Assembly: GCF_000685015.1 (NCBI RefSeq)
Contig: NZ_BAYA01000006.1
Coordinates: forward strand, 393,251 to 457,250
DNA from: Paraburkholderia bannensis NBRC 103871
Lineage (GTDB): Bacteria; Pseudomonadota; Gammaproteobacteria; Burkholderiales; Burkholderiaceae
DNA length: 64,000 nt
Reading direction: 5' to 3'
The translations under genes were made by a program, and so were the position numbers. Below are positions 8,859 through 16,522 of the stretch, piece after piece; position 1 is the stretch's first letter; each line of letters starts with the position of its first letter. The notes below the pieces were generated by a model that was not told where the DNA came from, searched no databases, and saw only the letters and a program-made list of their open reading frames with translations.

Positions 8859-9604
8859 CGTTTCGCCGGCCCAACCTCCGGCTTCCCGCCGCCCTTCCGG
8901 TGCTCGCCTCGGCGCTCGCCCTCGCGGCGGCGCTTGCGGGCTGCGCCTCGCCCTCAAGCCGCTTCTACACGCTGAGCCCGAGCGGCGACGGCGCACGCAC
9001 TGCATCGGCTGCGACGGCGCCCGTCAGCGCGGGCAACCCGGCGTGGCTCATCGAGCTTGCGCCGGTCGACGTGCCGCCGCAGGTCGCAAAGGCGCAACTC
9101 GTCGTGCAGACCGACGCCACCCAGGTGAAGGTGCTGGAACAGGAGCGCTGGGCGTCGATGCCAGGCGACGAGATCCGCCGCGCGCTCTCGGGCGACCTTA
9201 CGCAGCAGTTGAACACCATCGACGTGTATGGCTCGCCGCATCCGGACAACGTGCCGGTCTACCGCGTGAGCGTGAACGTGCAGCGTTTCGAATCGTGGCC
9301 CGGTTCCCATGCGCTGATCGACGCGGTGTGGAGCGTGCGTGCGCTCGATTCGCAGACGGTCATGACCTGCCGCAGCGTGCTCAACGAGCCCGTCGGCGAC
9401 GGCTACGACGCGCTGGTGGTCGGCCATCGCCGCGCGGTCGCGGATCTCTCGCAGGCGATTTCGAGCGGCGTGCGCGCACTCGCCGCCACGCCGCAGGTCG
9501 TCATGCCGACGGTGAAAGGCAACGCGAAAGCCGCGCCGCGCGTGAAGCCGCCCGTCAGCATCGCCTGCCCGCAGAGGGTGCCTGCCGCCGCTTCGGCGGG
9601 TTGA
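8855..9604 (+). CDS. pqiC: PqiC-type outer-membrane lipoprotein
   Basis: Lipoprotein partner of the MCE protein (ABC-type transport auxiliary lipoprotein family). The 249-residue product has a signal peptide ending in the lipobox LAGC with Cys30, followed by ASPSSRFYTLSP, the characteristic PqiC/YmbA start. The body contains the expected VDVPPQVAKAQLV region. Its ATG overlaps the pqiB stop by four bases. A GC-rich terminator follows, so this is the last gene of the Pqi operon. Confidence 0.92.
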   Translation: MTFRRPNLRLPAALPVLASALALAAALAGCASPSSRFYTLSPSGDGARTASAATAPVSAGNPAWLIELAPVDVPPQVAKAQLVVQTDATQVKVLEQERWASMPGDEIRRALSGDLTQQLNTIDVYGSPHPDNVPVYRVSVNVQRFESWPGSHALIDAVWSVRALDSQTVMTCRSVLNEPVGDGYDALVVGHRRAVADLSQAISSGVRALAATPQVVMPTVKGNAKAAPRVKPPVSIACPQRVPAAASAG

Positions 9605-9628
9605 GACGCGGCAGACATTGCCTCCTGT

Positions 9629-9659
9629 GACGCGGCGCGAAAAGCGCCGCGTCGCTTTT
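9629..9659 (+). terminator. Intrinsic terminator of the Pqi operon
   Basis: A perfect 10-bp stem GACGCGGCGC/GCGCCGCGTC with a GAAAA loop is followed by GCTTTT, 25 bases after the pqiC stop. Confidence 0.85.
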
Positions 9660-9731
9660 GGGGCAACTGAAAAAGCGCAAAACGCGCGGCCCGCGATAAT
9701 GTCGGTTTGCCTCACTGCCCGACACTTTCGT

Positions 9732-11891
9732 ATGTTCCGTTCGATCCCGACGCTCTGGAAAAAATGGCGCGCCTCGCGCAGCGCCGGACAGCAACTCGAT
9801 GCGCTGCTCGCCAGCGCCGATGCCGACGCCCCCTACGCCGAACGCAGCGACTGGCTGATCGAGCTTGCGCACTGGATTCACCGGCGCGGCAAGCTCGACG
9901 CCGATCAATCCAGCGCCCCCGCGCCCTCCGACGACGCCCCGCAACGCACCCCGCCCGAACACGTCCGCGTGCGCTACCTGCTGCACGTGCTCGACCGCAA
10001 TCCCGAGTGGAAAGCCAACGTCGGCGCGATGGTGCGCAAGCTGCTGCGCGAAAGCGACAGCATCTCGCTGCTCTGCGACGCCGGAATGCCGGTTCATTCG
10101 GGCCTGCTCGGGGCGATGGTCGAGCGTCTGCAGGCGCAGTTGATCCCGCCCGCGCCGAACCGCCGCGACCTCGCCGCGCTCGTGACGCTGATGTTTCCGG
10201 CCGCTTACGATCCCGAGTGGATCGCGAGCCTGCCCGCCGATCTGCTCAAGCGCCTGCAGGCCTTGATCGCCGAGCCTGCACCTGCGCCGTCCCATGCAGT
10301 CGCGCAAGGCGTCGAGGCAATCGAGCCTGCAGTCACCGCGGCTGGCAGACTCCCCGGCGACTTCTCGCTCGACCTGCTCACGGCGCTGCACAACCTGACC
10401 TGCCAGATCAGTTCGACGGGCCTGTCGCCGACGGTGCGCAGCCGCCTGTCCGGCGACGACGCCCGCGTCGCCATCGAAAAGCTGCCGTTCTTCCGCCTCA
10501 CGCGCGCACTGCTGGCAGTGGAGAACGCACGCGACGCCGGCGAGCCCGCGCGGCTGCTGCAGGAGGTGAGCTGGCTGCGCCTGCTGCTCGACGACTGCCG
10601 CCGCGCCACCGACGACGTTTTCGCGCACCTCTATCGGCACGGCGTGCGCGTGGACACGGTGTTCCAGGTCGAGCGCATGCGCATGCGGATCGTGCGCGCC
10701 GAGCGCCTGCTCGACGCATGGATGGCCGCCGACGATGCCTCGACCCAGGCGCATCTCGTCGCCGATCTCGTGCGCGCGAACCAGCGCAGCCAAAGCGTTT
10801 CGCACCTCGTGCGCAGCAATTTCGCGCTGCTCTCGCGCAAAGTCGTCGAGCTGTCCGCCGATACCGGCGAGCACTACATCGCGCGCGATCGCGCCGAATA
10901 CCTGACGATGCTGCGCATGGCGGCGGGCGGCGGCCTCGTGACGGCCGTGACGGTGTACGTGAAATTCGGCGTGACGGGCGCCCATCTGCCGTCGATGATC
11001 GAAGGCGTGTTTGCGGGCATCAATTACGCGGTGAGCTTCCTCGTGATGCACTTCTGCCACTTCTCGCTCGCGACCAAGCAGCCCGCCATGACCGCGCCCA
11101 CGCTCGCGCGCGAACTCGACGGCGCGAACGAGGCGGCGGGACGCGCGCGCTTCGTCTCTTCGGTCGTCGCGCTGATCCGCACCCAGGCGGCGGCCGTGCT
11201 CGGCAACGTGCTGCTGGTGTTTCCTGCGTGTCTCGCGATCCAGCTCGTGTGCGGCTGGCTGTTCCACGTTAACCTGATCTCGCCCACGAAAGCGCACGCG
11301 ACGTTGCAATCGTTCTCGCTGCTCGGGCCGACGCCGTTCTACGCCGCGCTCACCGGCGTCCTGCTGTGGGCGTCGAGCCTCTTCGCCGGTTGGGCCGACA
11401 ACTGGTTCGTACTCCATCGCGTCGAGGACGCCCTCGCCTGGAACCGGCGCCTGCGCATGACGCTGGGCGCCTCGGGCGCGGCGCGGCTCGCGCGCTTTTG
11501 CCGTGTCAACGTGGCGGGCGTGTGGGGCAATCTGGTGCTCGGCATGATGCTCGGGCTGGTGCCCGCGATCGTGTCGGCCGTGGCGTTTCACTTCGAGGTG
11601 CGGCACGTGACGCTTTCGGCGGGTTCGATCGGCGTGGCGATGGGCGTGCTCGGCAGCGGGACGCTCGGCAGCGGCGAGCTCTGGTGGGCCGTTGCGGGCG
11701 TCGCCAGCATGGCGGTGCTCAATGTGACGGTGAGCTTCGCGCTCGCGCTGCACATGGCTTTGCGTTCGCGCGGCCTTGCCCGACGCGACGTGCGCCCGCT
11801 GATGCGTGCCTTCTGGCGGCGCGTCACGCGGCATCCGATCGCGCTGGTCTGGCCAAGCCGGCGCGGCGGGTTGCGTGAAGACAACGATTGA
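9732..11891 (+). CDS. Gcr-family polytopic membrane protein (usually labelled site-specific recombinase)
   Basis: A 719-residue protein that I recognise as the Gcr/COG4389 family, generally annotated as site-specific recombinase. I start at the ATG at 9732 (MFRSIPTLWKKW). Residues 1 to about 390 look soluble and helical. The rest holds about six or seven hydrophobic segments (for example AAGGGLVTAVTVYVKFG, VLGNVLLVFPACLAIQLV, LVLGMMLGLVPAIVSAVAF) and a basic C-terminus. No serine- or tyrosine-recombinase motif is visible. No repeats, att-like sites or phage genes surround it. I consider it a membrane protein of unknown function. Confidence 0.75.
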   Translation: MFRSIPTLWKKWRASRSAGQQLDALLASADADAPYAERSDWLIELAHWIHRRGKLDADQSSAPAPSDDAPQRTPPEHVRVRYLLHVLDRNPEWKANVGAMVRKLLRESDSISLLCDAGMPVHSGLLGAMVERLQAQLIPPAPNRRDLAALVTLMFPAAYDPEWIASLPADLLKRLQALIAEPAPAPSHAVAQGVEAIEPAVTAAGRLPGDFSLDLLTALHNLTCQISSTGLSPTVRSRLSGDDARVAIEKLPFFRLTRALLAVENARDAGEPARLLQEVSWLRLLLDDCRRATDDVFAHLYRHGVRVDTVFQVERMRMRIVRAERLLDAWMAADDASTQAHLVADLVRANQRSQSVSHLVRSNFALLSRKVVELSADTGEHYIARDRAEYLTMLRMAAGGGLVTAVTVYVKFGVTGAHLPSMIEGVFAGINYAVSFLVMHFCHFSLATKQPAMTAPTLARELDGANEAAGRARFVSSVVALIRTQAAAVLGNVLLVFPACLAIQLVCGWLFHVNLISPTKAHATLQSFSLLGPTPFYAALTGVLLWASSLFAGWADNWFVLHRVEDALAWNRRLRMTLGASGAARLARFCRVNVAGVWGNLVLGMMLGLVPAIVSAVAFHFEVRHVTLSAGSIGVAMGVLGSGTLGSGELWWAVAGVASMAVLNVTVSFALALHMALRSRGLARRDVRPLMRAFWRRVTRHPIALVWPSRRGGLREDND

Positions 11892-12051
11892 ATGGGTGGT
11901 TTTCTATGCCGGATGGCCATCATTGCTGAGTTTCTGATGCGGCCCAGGCGGCACGCCTGGCCTTGATGCGACGCTGGGGAACGCTCGCGCTCCATGCATG
12001 GACGCAGCGTTCCTCAACCCTTCTGCACCAGGGCGTGCGACTTTATCGCGC

Positions 12052-12080
12052 TTGCCAGGTGTAGTCACATAGGCTACAGT
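12052..12080 (+). promoter_or_regulatory. Promoter and operator of toxin-antitoxin pair 1
   Basis: TTGCCA (12052-12057), a 17-bp spacer and TACAGT (12075-12080) form a plausible sigma-70 promoter. The inverted repeat TGTAG-N9-CTACA (12060-12064 and 12074-12078) lies across spacer and -10, where HigA-type antitoxins usually bind. The -10 ends only three bases before the toxin ATG. Confidence 0.55.
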
Positions 12081-12083
12081 CGC

Positions 12084-12362
12084 ATGATCAAAACCTTTCG
12101 GCACAAAGGTCTTGCATCGTTTTTTCTGGACGGCAACAAGGCAGGCATTCAGGCGCATCACGCACCCAGGTTGCGTGTGCTGCTCACCGCGCTTGATGAA
12201 GCACGTGGCCCGCAGGACATGAACGTGCCGCCCTGGCGGCTGCATGCTTTGCGCGGCGATCTCCGCGATCACTGGGCCGTCTGGGTGAACGGCAACTGGC
12301 GTCTCACCTTCACGTTCCACGGAGAGGACGCAATCCTCCTCGATTATCAGGACTACCACTAA
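12084..12362 (+). CDS. higB: HigB/RelE-type toxin, pair 1
   Basis: A 92-residue toxin of the RelE/HigB superfamily. Relatives are ribosome-dependent mRNA endonucleases. Landmarks are MIKTFRHKGL at the start, the APRLRVLLTAL helix, DMNVPPWRLHAL, the GNWRLTF strand and the DYQDYH end typical of this subgroup. It is encoded before its antitoxin, as in higBA loci, with a nine-base gap. There is no Shine-Dalgarno before the ATG, and the -10 box sits just three bases away. It is roughly 57% identical by eye, without gaps, to the second toxin of this window (38363-38641). Confidence 0.9.
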   Translation: MIKTFRHKGLASFFLDGNKAGIQAHHAPRLRVLLTALDEARGPQDMNVPPWRLHALRGDLRDHWAVWVNGNWRLTFTFHGEDAILLDYQDYH

Positions 12363-12371
12363 AGGACAGGC

Positions 12372-12662
12372 ATGAGCAGCAGAATGCACAACCCGGCGCA
12401 CCCCGGCGAGGTACTGCGCGAATGGATCCCGCAGAACATGACGGTGACCGAGGCCGCGAATGCGCTCCAGATCAACCGCGTGACGCTGTCAAATTTGTTG
12501 AACGGCAAGGCCAGCGTGACCGCCAATATCGCGCTGCGCCTTTCCGCGTGGCTCGGCACGTCGACTGATCTGTGGCTCGGCATGCAGAACCAGTGGGATC
12601 TCTGGCAGGCCAGCCAGCAGCCCCGGCCGAAGATCAAGCCACTGGTTCGGGACGCGGTTTGA
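12372..12662 (+). CDS. higA: HigA-type antitoxin, pair 1
   Basis: A 96-residue Xre-family helix-turn-helix antitoxin of the VapI/HigA type. It opens with the family signature MHNPAHPGEVLREWI. The HTH spans about residues 25-70 (VTEAANALQINRVTLSNLLN), followed by ALRLSAWLGTSTDLWLGMQ. It should bind the toxin and repress the operon through the inverted repeat upstream of higB. A ribosome binding site AAGGAC lies before its ATG. It differs clearly from the second antitoxin in the window, especially at the C-terminus, so the pairs may not cross-neutralise. Confidence 0.92.
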   Translation: MSSRMHNPAHPGEVLREWIPQNMTVTEAANALQINRVTLSNLLNGKASVTANIALRLSAWLGTSTDLWLGMQNQWDLWQASQQPRPKIKPLVRDAV

Positions 12663-12753
12663 GGGCTGCCGGGAGCGCCGACAGCACGCCGCCCGGCCCC
12701 GCGCCCTAACCCGCGTACAATAGCGCCTTCCCCGCAGCGTCACCTCTCTTCTC

Positions 12754-14067
12754 ATGTCTTTCGATTTCTTTGCTCCCTGCCCGCGTGGCCTTGAAGCCGC
12801 GCTCGCCGCCGAACTGGCCGAAACCGCGCAACGGCGCCTGCCGCCCGGCGCGCTCCAGGTCGGCGCCGAAGTCCCCGGCGGCGTGCATTTCCGCGGCAAC
12901 TGGGCCGGCGGCATGGCCGCGAACCTGCATTCGCGCATCGCGAGCCGCGTGCTCCTGAAGATCGCCCAGCGCCCGTACCGCGGCGAGCAGGACATCTACG
13001 CGCTCGCCCGCGAGCAGCAATGGGAGAAGTGGTTCTCGCCGAACGAGACGATCCGCATCGACATCACCGCGATCAAGTCGCCGCTGCGCAGCCTCGAATT
13101 CGCCACGCTGCGCGTGAAGGATGCGATCTGCGACCGCATGCGCGACAAGGCCGGTTCGCGTCCGAGCGTCGACACCGCTTATCCCGATGTGCGCATCTTC
13201 GCCTTCCTGACCACGACCGACTGCACGCTCTATCTCGACACGTCGGGCGAGCCGCTCTTCAAGCGCGGCTGGCGTCTGGACAAGGGCGCGGCGCCGCTGC
13301 GCGAGAATCTCGCCGCCGGCATCCTGCGTCTGACCAACTGGACGCCCGAGCAGCCGCTCTATGACCCGATGTGCGGCTCCGGCACGTTCCTCGCCGAAGC
13401 CTGCCAGGTTGGCATGGATATCGCGCCGGGCCTGTCGCGCAGCTTCGGTTTCGAGCGCCTGAAGCAGGCCGATACGGCTGCATGGCGCCATCTGAAGAGC
13501 GAGGCCAACACGGCGCGCAACACGGCGATGAGCCGCGCGAAGGATCTGCAGATTTTCGGCAGCGACATTTCTGACGTCATGCTGGAGAAGGCGCGCGCCA
13601 ATTTCGCGCGCGCGGGTCTCGGCAATGTGCCGCTCAAGCAGATCGACGCGCGCAACATGACGCCGCCCGCCGAGGGCGAAGGCATCCTGGTGGCGAACCC
13701 GCCGTACGGCGAGCGTATCGAAGTGCGCGGACGCAATGCGCGCGGCGAGTTGCGCGAGCGCAGCCCGCGTGACGACGATGGCTACGATGCGCCCGATTCG
13801 TTCCGCCGCGCCCACACCGACGCGCCCGACGCCGAGTTCTTCCAGGCGCTCGGCGACGCGCTCAAGCAGCGCTTCACCGGCTGGCGTGCATTCTTCCTCA
13901 CCTCGGATCGCAAGCTGCCCGGCCAGTTGCGCCTGCGCGAAGCCGCCAAGACGCCGCTTTTCAACGGCGCGCTGGAATGCCGCCTGTTCCGCTTCGACCT
14001 GATCGCGGGCAGCGTGCGTCAACGTCCCGCGAAGGACGCCGCAGCGGGCGAAAGCAATCCGGGCTAA
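12754..14067 (+). CDS. rlmL: THUMP-domain 23S rRNA guanine-N2 methyltransferase (RlmL-like)
   Basis: S-adenosylmethionine-dependent RNA methyltransferase of the RlmL N-terminal type, which modifies a guanine of 23S rRNA. The 437-residue protein begins FDFFAPCPRGLEAAL and has a THUMP domain through about residue 165. The Rossmann methyltransferase part carries DPMCGSGTFLAEA and the catalytic NPPYGERI motif of N2-methyltransferases. E. coli RlmL is fused to an RlmK domain; that half is absent, as is common in betaproteobacteria. An Arg/Asp-rich insertion of about 30 residues follows NPPYGER. A TACAAT -10 box is at 12716-12721. Confidence 0.88.
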   Translation: MSFDFFAPCPRGLEAALAAELAETAQRRLPPGALQVGAEVPGGVHFRGNWAGGMAANLHSRIASRVLLKIAQRPYRGEQDIYALAREQQWEKWFSPNETIRIDITAIKSPLRSLEFATLRVKDAICDRMRDKAGSRPSVDTAYPDVRIFAFLTTTDCTLYLDTSGEPLFKRGWRLDKGAAPLRENLAAGILRLTNWTPEQPLYDPMCGSGTFLAEACQVGMDIAPGLSRSFGFERLKQADTAAWRHLKSEANTARNTAMSRAKDLQIFGSDISDVMLEKARANFARAGLGNVPLKQIDARNMTPPAEGEGILVANPPYGERIEVRGRNARGELRERSPRDDDGYDAPDSFRRAHTDAPDAEFFQALGDALKQRFTGWRAFFLTSDRKLPGQLRLREAAKTPLFNGALECRLFRFDLIAGSVRQRPAKDAAAGESNPG

Positions 14068-14111
14068 GCCCGTTTAAAGCAACATCGCTACATAGGGCCG
14101 CCGCGCGCGCA

Positions 14112-14906
14112 TCAGACGCGCGCAGGCCCGACTTGCGCTCCGCCCGCTTCCACGGGCAGCGGATATCCTTCGTACTCCGGAAACAATTTCGGCAGCAGAA
14201 ACATCGGCAGTGCGTAGCGCGAGAAGCAGCGCGACGTCGACGCCGGATGAATCAGATGCAGGCAGCTCGCCTGCGTGTCCTCGGCGGCCAGCACCTTCGC
14301 GCCCGATTCCACCACTCGCCGGATAAAGCTCTCGTCCTCGCCCAGGTTCACGTCGGCATAGCGCGCCGTGTCGAACAGCGACTTGCGATACACGTAGGCG
14401 AAGCCGTAGAAGAGAATGAAATCGGCGCCAATCTGCATCTTCTCGTGGAAGGTCACGGTGCCCACCGATTTGCCGCGCAGCTCGTAATGCAGCCCGACGC
14501 GCGCGTTCAGATCCATGTAACCCAGAAACTGCGTATGCGGCGCGACCATCCAGAACGTCGACAGCTTCATGAGCGCGGCGTCGTTGTCGTGGAGCATGCG
14601 CGTCATGCCTGAGAGGTAGTGCGCCGCGTAGTGATCGTCGTCGTCGAAGTGGGCAATGATGTCGGCCTTCGATTCGGCCACGAGCCAGTTGCGCTTGGCG
14701 CCAATCGTCATCGGCACTTTCGACCAGTAGTAGCGCACGCGCGCGTCGCTGCGCGCGAGTTGCTGCATGAAGGCGCTAGGCTGCGCGCTGTCGTCGAGCA
14801 CGAGCCACTCCCAGTCGACTTGTTGACGCGCGACGCAGCGCGCAATGGCGGGCAGGAACGCCTCGCGGTTCGCGGTGGGCGTGATGATGGAGACGTTTGG
14901 AGACAT
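14112..14906 (-). CDS. Family 2 glycosyltransferase
   Basis: A 264-residue GT-A fold glycosyltransferase. The N-terminus NVSIITPTANR is the nucleotide-sugar binding strand. The metal-binding acidic motif is HFDDDDHY (four Asp at 88-91). No membrane helix is visible, so it is probably cytoplasmic or peripheral. It stands alone, convergent with rlmL, with no neighbouring sugar biosynthesis, O-antigen or capsule genes. Substrate and acceptor cannot be told from the sequence. Confidence 0.85.
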   Translation of the reverse strand: MSPNVSIITPTANREAFLPAIARCVARQQVDWEWLVLDDSAQPSAFMQQLARSDARVRYYWSKVPMTIGAKRNWLVAESKADIIAHFDDDDHYAAHYLSGMTRMLHDNDAALMKLSTFWMVAPHTQFLGYMDLNARVGLHYELRGKSVGTVTFHEKMQIGADFILFYGFAYVYRKSLFDTARYADVNLGEDESFIRRVVESGAKVLAAEDTQASCLHLIHPASTSRCFSRYALPMFLLPKLFPEYEGYPLPVEAGGAQVGPARV

Positions 14907-15214
14907 GAGAAACGTAAAAGCGTGGAAGCGTTGAAACGGCGCGTGGACAGGCCGTCGAGGTCATCGGATGCTTCGATTACAGCAGAAGCGCGCGCGAGGC
15001 TCTCTCGAAAAACTTCGAAACACGGGCGTGCACGAACTTGCGTATCGACTTCGCGAAGCTACTGACAGCACGCTGTCAGCAGGCCCCCTGCACACTGCCT
15101 CTACCCCACGCAGCACGCCCCATCGCGCACGGGGACGGCGCCTGGCATCCTGCCAGCCGCCGCCAGTCAAATGCATCCCGCACCCCTCTGCCGTCGCCAC
15201 TCCAGGAGCGCATC
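14907..15214. other. Divergent intergenic region, glycosyltransferase / VOC gene
   Basis: About 308 bases without a credible gene. The notable content is a palindrome at 15062-15079 next to a possible promoter for the VOC gene. Confidence 0.5.
15038..15079 (+). promoter_or_regulatory. Possible promoter with 18-bp palindromic operator before the VOC gene
   Basis: TTGCGT (15038-15043), 16 bases, then TACTGA (15060-15065) could be a weak sigma-70 promoter. Overlapping the -10 is the perfect palindrome CTGACAGC-AC-GCTGTCAG (15062-15079), shaped like a binding site for a dimeric repressor. Which regulator uses it is unknown; the WYL-type regulator gene starting at 15767 is the nearest candidate. 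Confidence 0.4.
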
Positions 15215-15640
15215 ATGTCCACCGAAATCCTCGACGCACCCCAGCAATCCGCGACTTCCCAGGCTGCCCGCGTCATCTCATGGTTCGAAATTCCCGCACA
15301 TGACCTCGATCGTGCGGCCCGTTTCTACGAATCCGCTTTCGACACCGCGCTGCAACGCGAAGTGGTCGGCGGCGTGCCGATGGCGATTTTTGGCCACTCG
15401 GATACCGAAACCGGCGGCTGCATCGTCTTCAATCCGCATGACGCCAAGCCTGACCCGAAGGGCGTGCTCGTGTACCTGAACGCACAGCCCTCGGTCACGG
15501 CCGTGCTCGATCGCGTCGAAAGGGCGGGCGGCAAGCGCCAGGGCCCGGCGCTGGAGTTGCCGAACAACTACGGCTATATCGGCTTCTTTATCGATACGGA
15601 GGGCAACCGCGTCGGGCTGCACGCGGCCAAGCTCGGCTGA
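15215..15640 (+). CDS. VOC (glyoxalase/bleomycin-resistance) family protein
   Basis: A 141-residue protein of the vicinal oxygen chelate superfamily. The ATG at 15215 has a good AGGAG ribosome binding site upstream; the open frame to the left is not protein-like. Landmarks are ISWFEIPAHDLDRAARFYESAF, a typical VOC beta-alpha opening, GGCIVFNPHDAKPDPKGVLVYLN, and the ending GYIGFFIDTEGNRVGLHA. Such stand-alone proteins are often annotated as lactoylglutathione-lyase-like, but the substrate cannot be predicted. It is followed 127 bases later by a WYL-domain regulator on the same strand. Confidence 0.88.
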   Translation: MSTEILDAPQQSATSQAARVISWFEIPAHDLDRAARFYESAFDTALQREVVGGVPMAIFGHSDTETGGCIVFNPHDAKPDPKGVLVYLNAQPSVTAVLDRVERAGGKRQGPALELPNNYGYIGFFIDTEGNRVGLHAAKLG

Positions 15641-15766
15641 TCGAAGCACGCACGGCGGCCGGGCTTGCGCCCGGCGCTATCATCTGCGCTTGAAGGTACA
15701 TAGACGGCGCGCGATCCCCCTCGCGCGCCCTTTTTCCGTTCTCCCGCGTCACGCCAGCTGCCCGCC

Positions 15767-16453
15767 ATGACCCGTCGCGCCGACCGCCTGTTCCAGATCG
15801 CCGAGCTGTTGCGCGGCCGCCGCCTCACGACGGCGCAGCAGCTTGCCGAATGGCTCGCCGTCTCGCCGCGCACCGTGTATCGCGACGTGCGCGATCTCCA
15901 GCTGTCAGGCGTGCCGATCGAAGGCGAAGCGGGCATCGGCTACCGGCTCGCGCGCACGGCCAGCTTGCCGCCGCTCACTTTCACCGCTGACGAACTCACG
16001 GCGCTCGCCGTGGGCGCGCGCATGGCCGAATCGTGGGGCGGCGCGGCACTCGCGGGCGGCGCACGCGGCGCGCTCGCGAAAATCGCCGCCGCCATGCCCG
16101 CCGACAAACGCGCCGTGCTGGAACGCATCGCCGTCTTTGCGCCGTCGTATCACGTCGATCCGGCGTATTCGGAGAAAGTGGACGCGCTGCATCGCGCCGT
16201 CGATTCGCGGCTCGTGGTGAGTTTCGCGTATTGCGACCGCATCGGCGCGCAGACGCAGCGGCGCGTGTGGCCGCTCGGGCTGGTCTATTGGGGCGCACAG
16301 TGGACAGTCGGCGCATGGTGCGAGATGCGCGAAGGCTTTCGCAATTTCAACATCGCGCGCATGAACGGCGTGGAAGTGCTCGAACCGTTTCCCGATGTCA
16401 GCGGGCGGCGGCTGGCCGACTATCTGCGCCATGTGAACGCACCGTCACGCTAG
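15767..16453 (+). CDS. YafY-type HTH/WYL transcriptional regulator
   Basis: A 228-residue DNA-binding regulator. The N-terminus is a DeoR-like winged helix (ADRLFQIAELLRGRRLTTAQQLAEWL..SPRTVYRDVRDL, residues about 1-60). The C-terminus is a WYL ligand-sensing domain around residues 140-195. The name-giving Trp-Tyr-Leu triad reads WTV here (QWTVGAWCEMREGFRNFNIARM), so the domain is recognised by its surroundings. It follows the VOC gene, a common pairing, and may control it. It ends at a bidirectional terminator shared with pntB. Confidence 0.9.
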   Translation: MTRRADRLFQIAELLRGRRLTTAQQLAEWLAVSPRTVYRDVRDLQLSGVPIEGEAGIGYRLARTASLPPLTFTADELTALAVGARMAESWGGAALAGGARGALAKIAAAMPADKRAVLERIAVFAPSYHVDPAYSEKVDALHRAVDSRLVVSFAYCDRIGAQTQRRVWPLGLVYWGAQWTVGAWCEMREGFRNFNIARMNGVEVLEPFPDVSGRRLADYLRHVNAPSR

Positions 16454-16463
16454 GCATCGCGAT

Positions 16464-16494
16464 AAAAAAAGCCCGCTGTCTAGCGGGCCTTTTA
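16464..16494. terminator. Bidirectional terminator between the WYL regulator and pntB
   Basis: A 7-bp stem GCCCGCT/AGCGGGC with a GTCT loop has seven As on the left, giving a U-run for the minus strand. On the right, CTTTTAA gives a weaker U-run for the plus strand. Confidence 0.85.
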
Positions 16495-16522
16495 ACAAGC
16501 ATCGAGCGCGGCAAGCAGGCGC

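Noticed and set aside
7236..11834. Long minus-strand open frames opposite pqiB and the Gcr gene
   Set aside because: Same low-complexity Arg/His/Ala composition and no start signals; the plus-strand frames carry clear protein features.
9732..11891. Recombinase gene as a mark of an integrated element
   Set aside because: No integrase motif, flanking repeats, tRNA target or phage genes; the family name appears to be historical.
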